Shown here: piece by piece, positions 1 through 12,700 of the stretch
Layout of the letters: every line of letters begins with the position of its first letter
Position numbering within the stretch: position 1 is the first letter of the stretch
The notes under the pieces: model-generated
What the model was told of the DNA's origin: nothing
What the model saw: only the letters and a program-made list of their open reading frames with translations
Database searches by the model: none
Source: Rhinopomastus cyanomelas
Taxonomy: Eukaryota; Chordata; Aves; Bucerotiformes; Rhinopomastidae
DNA: 64,000 nt
NCBI GenBank assembly: GCA_013400115.1
Contig: VXBP01004622.1
Location: 248,001-312,000 of the forward strand
Direction: 5' to 3'
Position numbers and translations under genes: made by a program

Positions 1-477
1 AGGAAGCATTATTGTTATTACTTCAAAAGGAAAGGTGCTGGTAAGAGCCAGAAGGGCAAGACAATGATACTATGAAATGCCCTGTTCTTTGGATGAACTG
101 TGTAAAGTCGTTTGTTAAAAGGCTCCATGTTAAAAATATTAAAACCAAAAAAGGTCTTCTTAAAAATACAGAGCTTTTCTGCCTCTTAAGTTCAAAGCTT
201 GGGGAAAAAGTGTGTTGCTAGAATGAACTACGGATTTGCTGTAACAAACAGATATAACAACGCCCTACCATAACACAGGGCCAAACCCACAAACTCCAGA
301 CAAACGTGATTGCTTTAGGTTTCAAGTGGTGTGTTTTCACGTCTCTGGTTTTGTATAAAAGCAACAGAGACACTTCTGGAACTTTCACTGCAGAGCCTTT
401 GCCAGTGTCCAGGTTCTGGGCGAAGGAAATCTTGCCATACTGCAGAGTCACAATCTTGAGGATCAGTGAGTAAAAAA
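1..477 (-). other. NCBP3: NCBP3 3' UTR, cut by window edge
   Basis: Sequence after the NCBP3 stop codon. No AATAAA or ATTAAA was seen on the minus strand, so the transcript end is probably outside the window. No other gene is visible here; the short open frames across the stop codon are antisense shadows. Confidence 0.7.
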
Positions 478-713
478 TCATGACTCGGTGTCTGATCCAG
501 AACTGCTTTCTCGACTGATTTCAATCTGTAGAGACGGTAAATTATCCAAGCGACTCTTTTTTTGCCGAGACTGTTCTTTTTCCTTAATGAGAGCGCCCCA
601 AACTCGCTGAAGCTCTGAATCCTCTTCCTCTGGAGATGCCACAGAGTTTTCAGGCTTATCTGAAGTCTTTTCTTGTGTCTTCGGAGCAGACCCTAATCGG
701 GTCCATAAATTAC
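478..713 (-). CDS. NCBP3: NCBP3 terminal coding exon 13
   Basis: Encodes residues 527-604 (NLWTRLGSAPKTQEK...) and ends SGSDTES then TGA at 480-478, the same type of Ser/Glu-rich terminus as human. The acceptor is TGATTAG. Confidence 0.95.
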
Positions 714-3700
714 CTAATCAGCAGAAAAACAAATGTTTTAAAAAACAACATACCAGGACTAGAGGAAGTCTGAGGAATCACAGAATCACTACGGATTGGA
801 AGGGACCTTGAAAGATCACCTAGTCCAATCTGCCTGCAACAGCAGGATCACCTAAACCAAGTCACACAGGAACTTATCCAGTCGGGTCTTGAATATCTCC
901 AGTGAAGGAGACTCCACAACCCCCCTGGGCAGCCTGTTTCAGTGCTCCGTCACCCTCACTGTGAAGAAGTTCCTTCTCAGGTTGATGTGGAACCTCCTAT
1001 GTTTCAGCTTACAACCACTGCCCCTCGTCCTATCACTACGTGACACCGAGAACAGCCCAGAAACTCAGTCTTAAATCCACTGCATCTCTTTAAACACCTC
1101 CTCCCACCTCAGTGTTTGCCATGGAAACTACTATGCTTAGAAACAGAAGTTGAAGTTAAAATATGGGCGGTGTAGTGCAGTCTTGTTCCTCATTTGCAGA
1201 GAACAGGTCTGAAGTTACACTGCACACATTATGCTTGTTTTAGTGCCTTGTTTTAAGTGCAGATTTAAAGTAGCCCTCTGCTTTTAAGTACGCCTATCTA
1301 AAAATACTGCTTCTAAAAATCTCAAGCTCAACCTCATCTTTAGGTTTTCTGTATTTGGATTTCCAAGCTCTGAACAAACATTTAATCTTGAATTTCGCTC
1401 AACTAAACATCCTTCATGATATCCTGCTCAAATTTCTCTTAGACTCCTCAAAATATGAATGGAATTGCAGTATTAATTTTCTTCACAAAACTGACCTGAT
1501 TTCTTCTCTCTGGTGTCAGAGTAGAGGCCTTTGACATCTTGTTTGGGGATTCCTAACCGGCTGTGTACATCGGATATTGGTTCTCGACGAGGAGCAGAGG
1601 TACTACTTGGAGGTTTACTTTCTGGGGAATGTGGTCTTTTTCCCAGTCTTTGCCGCACATCTAGGGACATTTTCAGCAATTAAAAATAACAAAAATCACA
1701 TTTATTCTAGTTGTGCCAGCTAATTTTCTCCTTGTTCACAATTTGTACAACTTGAAACTAGACAGATGTCTCTGCTTTTATATTTTCTGTTGTCTTTTCA
1801 TTTAAGCCTTTCATATTCAGATTTCAGCCCTGGCAATTTCTGCAAATACAATTTATCCAGATTTCCTATTTCCTGAGAATTAAAGAATACACCCATAATT
1901 ATGGAATGTGGGTTATTTTCACTTATGTAGTTAGTTTTTCACAGTTTGTTTTGTACATCAGCTCCCTATATGCTGTGATTCCCAGATTTGTACAGAATCT
2001 CTGTCTTGAGGAATGAGCAAATCAAAAAGGACAAACTGGGAAGAAATAGCAACAGGCAAGTAAATTGGATAAAAATCAGTGTCATTCTTTCAATCACATG
2101 AAGTTATTTTTCCTCCACAGCAGTCTGCAACTCAAGCCCATACTGAGCAAAACTTAACTCTATGGATGCAAAACTTGCTGCTGTACAGAATTCTCTCAGG
2201 TTTTAGTTGTAATGGATCACAGATGCAAACAGACTATTATCTGATTTAATGAGTTGGTCACAATCCTGCACAATGTAAGAGTTTTAACATTACCTGATTT
2301 TACAGTGCTGTTTATCTGACGTGGCCCAGTATTATTCTGACGTTTTTCTTCTAGCAGTAGCCTTACATCTGCCACTTTGTCTGATGATCCTTTGCTGCCA
2401 ATCCGATTTTTTATGTTACTGGTTGCTATGCTATCTGCTCGCATAGAATTCCTAAAAAAAAAAATAATAATCAAAAGAATCCATGTTATATGATCCCTCA
2501 AAAGAACAACAGTTCTTACATAGTCTTCTATGTAGAATCATATCATGGAAACAGTAATACCAAGATTTCTCTACTAAGAAACACAGGTAAAAATATTACC
2601 ATGTGTTCCACTCAGAATCCTAAGTTTAGCAATAATCACAGAGGTACCTCAGTATTATCCATTTCAAGACAGGTATCAAGTCTGTCTCCATAAAGCTGTG
2701 CCTTTGGGTCACATTTCAGAGCAGATAAGGAACCTCAAAACTTAGAAGACTTGACATGATAATCAAACATGATGCTTGTGTTCCTTCAGTAAAGTCAGGA
2801 AGGTTATTTTCATAATCTCCAGTGTATGTAATTGTGATTAATGTGCCTATAATGAAGGAAAGTTCCTTTTTGTCATCAATATTTGAGGGTTATTCTTCTT
2901 TAAGAGAAAAGAGGAAGGGGTAAGGGGATAAGAGAAATGGGAGTTATTTCTCCCTTAGCTATGAAATGCAAGAAGCTCATTGCGCTCGCGTCCGTACATC
3001 TCTATGTACTCCACTTTGAACTTTGTTATTATCAATAAGCAGGATTACAAACACCTGCAGAGAAAGATATTTTTAAAATGTTAACTGTAATTAAAAACCT
3101 GAATCTGTGCTTTTTTGTATTTCTTTTTAAAATATCCACTACAAAATTGTGTGAAGAACTGAAAAGGTAATTTCAACTGTTCGTCCTCAAGCTCTGACAG
3201 TTCTGTCACTAACTACAATTTAGAATGCCTTTTCACTGGTACTGTCAAAGAGGAAAAAACTTTTACCTAATATTCTTCAGTTGTGATTCAACCTCATCTG
3301 CGTACATTGTCATTTTCATGCTCTTTTTGGGAGAGGGTGTTGATATCATTTTCAGTTCGAGATCATAGTCCATTTCATCAGAATCAGATGCACTGGCACT
3401 TGATCGCCTCGCTGCACTGCGTTCTCGGGACTGTTTGAAAGCTTGCAGTTCATCACGGTACTCTATAACAACTCTATCATCTTCATCCATATCCTGGTCT
3501 TCTTCTTCTTCTTCTTCCTCCTCAATAGGCTCCTCCGGAACATTTACTAGCCCTGCAGCAAAACAAACCAATTCTGATGAATGAACGTTTAATCACTCAC
3601 ATAAGTTACCTCAAAAACAAGGCAAAAACAACAAAATCATCGTGATCCATTACAAATCTACAGCAGGGAACAGATTAAGATAGTCAAGCCTAAGTAACAG

Positions 3701-6700
3701 AATTCTCTATTGTTTATCTTTATTGTTGTAAATGTAGAGTTTCTTTTTCATACAGCAGAACACCTGACATAGCAACTATGACTAACAGGCAAAAAGCTTT
3801 AAGAAGTTCTCTCTCCTTTTTGGATTGGATGCTGTAGTCCCCATGTCCTACATTTGCAGAAGAAAAATACCACATAAAAAAGCAGCAGCAGCTATTTTGG
3901 AAAGTCACTTCACTTTCACACACCACAGGCACTGTTTAAGGTCCTTTCCAGCTCTCCATTCCTCAGCTGTATCCTTACTGAGTTGACACAATGGCACCAG
4001 TTACCTGAATGACGATGTTTATAAGGAGGAGTCAAGCCAACATCATCCCCGATCAGTGTCCTTTTCTTTATAACATCCCGGTGGATCCGGCGTGAATGGT
4101 ATCTTCGTTTCCTGAAACATCATAGAGTCATTAGGGATTGGAAGGGACCTCGAAAGATCATCTAGTCCAATGCCCTTGCCACAGCATGATCAACTAGACC
4201 GAGGTGCACAGGAACATATCCAGGTATAAAAAGAATTACACTCCTGTCACAGAAAGAGCCTAAGAAATGAGCCATATCCAGCCCTGCATCAAGCACATGC
4301 AGTTACCGCTCACTTTATTAGCGGACATACATTTCTGTCAGAGATCTGTTCTCTATGTTTGGGACATAAACATTCTTTACTTTCATGAAAAAATACTCCC
4401 CCTTGCAAAGTCATGGTCACATTCTAAAACGTTATTTACACATAAGAAGCATCTACCTAACCTGGATAAAATGAAACCAATTTACAAATTACACCAGTTT
4501 TAGACTAACTTGTCTATTTTCCTGCAAATGTTCCAATTCCTCCATCCAATGCTCACCAAGAATTGCTAAGAATCCCCTTCATGCCTCCGTAATTGGGATT
4601 GCCGTACTTCATGTAATACTGGCTTCGCCTTGCAGCTCCTAGTTCTTTTTTGTCATCTGAAAAAAGCATAAATGAAAGGAATCCCTCTTAGGATATCTTC
4701 CAACAGTAGCACAAACATAAATAACCAACCAGTCAAGGACACAGAGAGTGAAGGTAAGACCGAGTATCTCTTACAGCTCAGCATCCCTTCAATCTCCCTC
4801 CTGGAGGATACAATTTTGCTGACACTTCTAAAATTTCTCCTATCACCAAACTCCCTAGAACTCAATTCTAGGGAAACCATGTTTCTACAGATCAGCATAA
4901 CAAATCATTGCACTGCACTATGGCTGCCAGAGGCTGCACTTACCTTATTCATGACCTTTCTTTTCTTTATGGATGCACCACTTTCTACAAAGCCCAGAAA
5001 CTGTATGGATTTTCATTTTACTCAGAAATATCCTTTAATATCTCAACTGTATTTCCAGTAATTCCTCATCAACAGCTCAAATGATTCTCATATTTATAAA
5101 TTGTGACATTTACCTCTGGTGAGATGGGCATCATAAAATCTATTCTAGGGTATTGGGAAGAGCGCCCTGAGACCCACAGAAAATTTTTCTGTAAACCATT
5201 TTCATAGAACTTGAACTATATTTAATCCAAAAATTAACTGGATTTACTGCAAAATCTTAACAAATGATTATCAAAAACAATTTTGCAAACAGAAATCAGG
5301 GACTTCCAGTCATTAATTAGTCAACAAATAAATTTATCACAAGCGATTAATTCATTATTCTTGTTAACCTGTTCATTTACCTTTAGTAGCAAATCTCATG
5401 AATAGCTTGTTTCCTTTAGCCAGTTTATTGGCAGGGCGAAGATCATTACGCAGGAGAGAATCCTCTTCTACTTGGGAGAGGGCATCCAACTTTGGGAGGC
5501 AAAAAAGGTATTTTGGACTCACAAACAAAATGAATGAAAACAAATTGCTTCCAGAGAGGCAATCGATTATTAAGAAAGTTCTTTTCAAATTAGGTTCAAA
5601 TGGACTCTGCTTCCCCCCCCCGAAAAACTAGTGTGAATTTTTAAAGCAATTTGCCCTAATGATTTAAAACATTTCCTTGTCTTCCTTTAGAACATTACCT
5701 CAGATTATTAAATTAAATAATTTTCAAATGGCACCGGGCTACTGACAGAAAGGTAGAAAATAAACAGCACAACTTGGACACTGAAAAACTATTTCAACTT
5801 CTTTCCTGCTTCATATCAAAATGGTTTTACTAAGAGGTTCTTAGGCCCTCATATCACAACTGAAAGGATTTTTCATTTATATCTGCTTTATAGAAACTAA
5901 AATTCAGATGTCCATGGTGAGTGTTCACTGAGCCATCCCTGAAGAAAATACTGATCCTACCCATTTTACACTCAGCCAGTGAAGATGAAAATTCTTACCA
6001 AATATCAAGGCATATGCTGCTGCCCACACATGTCCATGGACAGCCTAAATCCTGTTTGTCTCTTTAAGCACTGCCTTCACTGCTGAAAGGCTCCTGCCCT
6101 CCATCATTATTGTGCTTTTATTGTGTGCTCTCAGCAGCAAAGAGCAGCCAGGCTAGCTCTTACGTGCTATTCCCACAAAACACTCCTACACAGCTACTCA
6201 CAACAACAGTGCATCTGCACTTCCTGTCATTCCCCCATCTAATTTACTTGGATAATTAAGCTGGGAATTGCAAGTAAATATGGTTTAAACTACAATGTTA
6301 TGAAGACTTAACATCAGTCAGAGCAAAAACATCTATAACAGTGTTTTCACTTTTCTTTTGTACTGACCTCAACATCACTTGGATTGTCATCCTCAACCTC
6401 ACCTTCCTCTGTCTCGTCCTCAGAACTTTCCTCCTGTTTTTCTAAGAAGGAAAAAAATTGGGGGGGGAAACAAACCAAACCTTCATTTTAGTGTGTCAAT
6501 CAGATTTGATTGTTATTACCTACACTACCTGAAACAAAACTGAAGATGTCACCCTTTCTTCTGTGCACCCTAGAGAATAATCAAAACAAGAAACGTCTAT
6601 AGAAATTTGAAGCCCGCATGAGCGCAGAATAACATTAACTAGACAACCTCTGCGCAGATAACTGCCTGCAACAGCGCACATGGAATATTAATTCTTTGAA

Positions 6701-9700
6701 AGCAAAAGAAATTGCACTGCATTTCAGGGTATGACAGAGATCAGCAAGGCCAAGACTTTTAAAGGCATATAAAAGCCTATTTCTTCCAGTCTTTCTGAAA
6801 ATACTGCAAGTACCTGTAAGTATCCATGACTGTGAAACAGCTGATTATTCAAAAGCAGGAGAAAAAACCCGTACGACTTAATTTCCAAGTGAAATAACTA
6901 ACAGAAGACTCTGTGCTTCCACAACTATTAGAACTGTGAGATGTTTGCATTAATTTTTCAGGGTTGGTTTTTAGCTCAGAGTAAGGAAATTGATATCGGA
7001 GTTTTTTTTCAAACAGTACTCAGAAAAAAAAGAACAGTGAATGTGGACTGTTCTCATCATACGCAGTGAGGGTGACAAGAGCATTGGAATGAGACTTCTC
7101 CTTCACTGGAGACATTTAAAACCCGCCTGGATATGTTCCTGTGCAACCTGGTCTAGGTGGTCCTGCTTTGGGAGGGGGATTGGACTGGATGATTTTTCAA
7201 GGTCCCTTCCAATCCCTAATGTACTGTGATACTGGGATACACCACTATCATCTGCAAAGATCTCAAAGTACTTCATAGACATAAGACTAAAACAGCAAAC
7301 CTCTTATATTTCAGAGGTTACTTATCTTAATCTCAGCTAACACTTAAAAATAGAAAGCAGTAGCTGCTCAAACAATCCCGAAAATACACCCAAGTTCAAA
7401 GAAATGAGTAAAGCACAATTAACCAAACTGAAATCAAAGATCTGAGGTAAACAATTGAGCCAAATTCAAACCTGATTAAGTTGCATCAGAGACAGCATTC
7501 AAGCACTTTTTTCTTTCCCAAGCGTCTCATGCTTCTCCCAGTAAAGACAGGTATCTTGCTTCCCTAAATGCCTAAAGGACCCTCAAATTCCTTTCTAAAA
7601 AAGGAATGCAACTAAGCCAGGTGATGCCTTATCCATACGCAACTCACACCTTAAGCAGTAATTGAACAGTTTGTGGTTTATGCAATATCCTACTTTTCCA
7701 GACGAACGGGAGTAATTCAGGAGACAGTTTTCATTCTCAGAGATGGTGTAATGATGACATAAATAATTTGTAGCCAACACGACTAAGTATGTTTAAGCTC
7801 CATCTAAACAAGACAGTCACTCATCTCCAAAAACTTCATAACAAGTCTTACTTGAAGCATTAACAACATTTGCCCCAAAATTTAAGTCACATGGATGGTT
7901 AAGAAACCACTGGATTGTGGCGATAAGAAAACAGTATGAGTTAGAAGGATCCACAAGTTCGACAAAGCCCTAAACACCAAACCTCCTAGAAAAGTTTTTG
8001 TAGCCCTGCAAGTATCTGGAGAGAGATTGGCTACCTGCATTTTGTTCACAGAGCAAGTTCAAGCAAAATCTATGCAAGAGTTAATAAATGCATCTCTCTT
8101 TGCTCTGTACTATGTGGTACTGTACTTTGAACCACAGCAACTCAGCACAACAGCCTAAGAGCAAAAAAGCCCCAAAGCAGCAAAAGCCTGATTTTTAATT
8201 TACTCCCATAAGAATAAAATACACTTACAGGTAAGGCATTCAGGTACCAGATTTATCACACCACTAGGATGCACTTTGGTGCTTCACTCTTTTGTAACCG
8301 ACCTTTCAGTGTTTCTTTCTTGCAAGTATAATCTTGAAATTTAGAATCACTGAATCACGGAGGCTAGAAAAGACTCCCAAGATCAAATCCAGCCCAGAAA
8401 GGATGTACACTGAAGTGATACACCGTCATGATGTGTATCCTAAAGGATAGGGGCGTTTCAAGCAGGACTTTCTTACACCTGTGTTTTCCACACTTAGAAT
8501 CCATCCTTTTACTGCCTTTGTACACACACCACAGGCTTCTTTCTGTGCAACACGTACCACTAAAAAGATCAGATCTGACTATGATCCTGCATCTAACATG
8601 TTCAGTATCGACTGAATTACTGCTTTTGGTCTAGCTCCAACCCACCTTTTAAGAAGCAGCTTCTTCAAAAGGTTTCCAAGATGAAAGCCTTTTTTAAAGT
8701 GGCAGAATACATTTACCTGAAACTATATGATAGAAGCTCCTTCAGTCACTTAGATTATGCAGTACCCAAGCACAAGTTTAAAGCTTCATTGATTTAACTA
8801 GGTGATGTCTGAATATGCATGTCTCAATCTACCTTTCTTGTTTTTTTCAGCTGTCTTCTCTTCATTGTTTTCTCTGCTCTTTGCTTTGTCCTGATCAGGC
8901 AAGGAACTCATATTTATCAGAGCCCGTGTTGCTGTCACTTCATCAAGCCAGACCACGTTACCTGTGACAAACACACACAAAACCAAAGTGCAGTCACACA
9001 CACTGCCTTACCAACGAAAGGTCAGAAACATTCTTCTTACACGGTTACGTGACAAAAAGTAATTAGATAGACCTCCTGCAGGCAAAGTCACACTCGTTCA
9101 CACGCTTGCTAAGCCGAAGGACGCAAGACTTTCATGACATTACAAAAACCACAAGTAACAACCGATCAAACCCCAAATCACTACAATTCACAATCATACG
9201 TGTATATATTAGAGACTGCTTCCTGAGTGCAGCATATTAGGATACTGAACCAGAGGCAGGGTGTTTCACAAATGTATTAGGACACAAATGAGATTAAGGG
9301 GGAAGGGAGAGCAGAGAAGAAAGAAGCATTGATTTCTTTCCTTTTGGCAATTTAACAGAACCTTGGACTTTACTGTGGAAATCTGTTAATCTTTTTCAAA
9401 AAGCAAGAAAATAGGAGAGCTCCAATGCTTTGCACGGATTATAGTGTATGCAGGTTAACAATACAGTTCAGTCTGTGCCCTGTATATGCCTTAAGCATCA
9501 GCAGACGGTACTAAAACACACCCTATTAGGCCAATTAGGAGCATTTCACTGATGTTGAAACTAAAAGAGCCAAAACTACTCAGAAACAGGTCTTCAACAA
9601 AAGCTTTCTGCATGGATGGGTTCAGTGCAAATACAGCAACAAACATAATTTACTGCTCTGCTGTTAAGCAAAGCATACTCAGATATCAATATAAATAAAT

Positions 9701-12700
9701 TGAATATAAAATAAAAGATTCTCTCAGGAAAAGACACACTTTACAAAGTGAAGGACACCCTGATACTACCTTCAATAACTGGCTACTAACTTTTACTTTT
9801 GGCATGCCTACCTGCTCTTCATACCTCCAAATTGTCAAAGCCTTTACTGTTCTGTGTTCATCAGTTTGAAACAGAGAACACAATTTACCTTTGCACTAAG
9901 ACACCTCGAGATGTAATACAGTAAGGAATGTTACACTTTTGGCACACTGCAAAGCAAATCTAAGAAAAGCTGAAAAGACAATTCATTTGCTTGAGATTTT
10001 CCCCCAATGCAGTCAGCATGCCAACACAAATACAGCACAAAAGTCCATCACTGAAAAAGATACTTAACTACAACTGGGTGATGTACGGTTACAACTCCAA
10101 TGCCCGCAGTTTTGCACTGCAAATTCCCTCTGGTTCCGTGATAATTTACTCATTTCACATTTAAAAAAAAGGATAATCAGATAACCTTAGCAATGCAGCC
10201 AGATACAGAGTGAAGCTGTGCACTTCTTAGCTTATGCATCACTGCAGGTTCAGCCAGCAATTTTTTGCTGCCATTGTCCACCCAGAGCTCATTACACTGC
10301 AAATTTTCTGCCAGCTTGTCGCAGTGTATTGAGCTGTCACACACAGTGACTTCAGGTTACCTTCTGTAGTTTACTGTATCTTTTGTCTTCCACTGGAATA
10401 TAATTCCTTTGGGGAACCACACTGCTAATTCTCAATCTCAAAACCAACCCAAAAACCCAGACTGGCTCCTAGTTCTCTTGCTATTTCAGTTAGACAGTTT
10501 CTAGCCACAGGATGATTTCAGAGCCATCCAATTCCACAATCCAGCATCTAACTGTAGCAAACAGTTCTTGTACAGTCTTTAGTATCGATGAACAAAGTTT
10601 GACTGTCAGCAATGCTTTATCTTTCTGGCAATCTCACTGAACTCCCCAAACCAGCCCTTGCAATGAGAATTTACATTCCTTCTCCAATCTATGTAAATCA
10701 CATTCAGCTGCTACCTTCTGCCACCTGCCAATTTCCATATGGCATCAAGTCAGCACAAAAACCATACCAACCTGCCCAGCTGCACAATCATCTTCTCTCA
10801 GAACATCATCTCTTGTGACACCCACAAGCAGGTACCCTATCTATGTCAAGGTGTAAGCAGCACAAGATTTTGATCTTTTTTCACTCCACTGAGAGACACA
10901 AATTATTCTATGCTATCTCTTTCCAGTAATACTCAAGCAGAGAGCAGGTTTGATTTTTACTATATACGTCAAGTCTTCCGTTCTAAATCTCTTTTGACTA
11001 AAGGAAGTAAGAGGGAAACTTACAAAGATGAGTGACTTTGAATGCCTGTAAGACATCCAAAGTACAGCTATGACCAATATTAAAAGAAGAGCGAGAATTA
11101 CAGACAAAAGGAGGTTTACTTACACGATGTATCATCCAACCACTCAATATGAGCAGGAGGGTACTCTTTGAAATAGGCAAAGATGTCCTGTGTACTCATC
11201 TCATCCACCCCACAAATGTAAATTGTGTCCAGTCTCACTTTAGGAATTGCTGTTAAGGAGAAAAGATACAAAATCGGTAGTTTACACATAGTTTATTGGA
11301 GTTGGAAGCGGCCTTCAAAGGCCATAGGGTTCAACATTCCTGCTTAAGCAGGATACAAACTACTGAAAAGCATAACCACCTAAAAAAAACAAACTAGACA
11401 AAACTGCATCAAGGTCTGAAACATCTCCAGAGAAGGGTTAATTCTGTAGAACAAGCTTTTATATTAGTAATATATGAGTTTACAAAGCAAATAATTCATC
11501 TAAAGAGAAGCTAATTAAAGCAACATACAATGTATGCTGTTCTAAAACACTAACAAACTATTATTCCACAATGCAAAATTTCAATGGAGAATTAAAAAGA
11601 GCTAGGATTATTAGTATTGGTAGATGCAGGTTCTGCAGAGTAATCAAACTGCCTTAAAAACCGTTTTTTTTCTTTTACATGCTGCCAAACTACTACCATT
11701 AAGTACTAGAGAGGTAGAATACTAATGAGGCCTGTGAGCAGAGAATGTTCAAAGCACTTCCACTTGTATCATCTGGTGGAAGGCTGTTACAGGCTAAGGC
11801 TTAGTGGCTCCAAGCTGCCAGCTGGAAAACGAGAAGACTTGAGAACTAACTGGATGCCAAGAGTGCTGATCCGCTTAAATTCCAACATACTCAGCTTGCC
11901 ACCTAAAAACCCAGGCACCACTAGTTCAGCCTCACTGAGGGCACAGCAAAGAATCTTTCTGCGCACTGGACACAGAATCCTCTATTCGCGCACAAACAGT
12001 GCTCAGTCTGCTCTTTTCAGAGAATTTAAAGATTCTTAAAGCAACACTGACCAGCACCATTAGATGCTGTTAACAAAAAGTGAATGAGATACCCAGAAAG
12101 TGTCACCTCCTTTTTTTGGGGGTGGTGAAATGCGGAGTGAACTGGTGACTGCCAAGTAGTTTAAAATAAGAAGGTGAAAAAAAAAACCCAAAGTGATTTA
12201 CTTTGGCAATGATCTGAGAAAACCTCTGGGGATGAAGGAAATAGAAGAAATCAAATAAAGGAACTGTGTAGAAGTAAACAAAGGGATCTTTTCCTGTTGG
12301 CTGTTGGATTATCTTCTACCTTTCTTCATCATGTCCCGATCCAGTGCCACATTTCTTTGGGCGAGATTCACTTCCGCTCGAAAATGAAAGCGTTTTGCTC
12401 TTTGTTCCTTCTTCTCAATTGCTTCCTGCAAAATGCAAAACAATGCAGTCAAAACAGGAATCACAGCCGCATTCCCAACAAGCTGCATGGAAGGACCAGA
12501 TATTTAAAAGAAAATCTACCAGACAGCAACAACCTGCCCTGATTATTCAATTACTTCAGAAGAGACTTGTAAGTTTCAGAATGCAGCAATTTGCTAAAAC
12601 ATTTCTGTGCTGCATAATTACATTAATGTAGGTCCAGCAACATAACGGAAAACAAGATGCACAGAACGAGGCATGGAAAAACCAGAGGCATGGAAAACAA

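Larger units (their letters stand above)
714..4556 (-). other. NCBP3: NCBP3 introns 12 to 8
   Basis: Five short introns: 714-1495, 1661-2293, 2452-3266, 3553-4004 and 4112-4556. The first and last carry CR1 fragments, listed separately. The others are AT-rich with no repeat, RNA gene or extra exon that I can recognise. Confidence 0.85.
4657..8832 (-). other. NCBP3: NCBP3 introns 7, 6 and 5
   Basis: Introns 4657-5380, 5490-6367 and 6442-8832. The first two show nothing beyond AT-rich sequence and a C8 run near 5614. The third holds an antisense CR1 at 7065 and a degenerate CR1 end at 8343. Confidence 0.85.
8962..12319 (-). other. NCBP3: NCBP3 introns 4 and 3
   Basis: Introns 8962-11123 and 11250-12319. 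Apart from a possible degraded CR1 near 11283-11440, no repeat family, RNA gene or additional exon was recognised. Confidence 0.8.
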
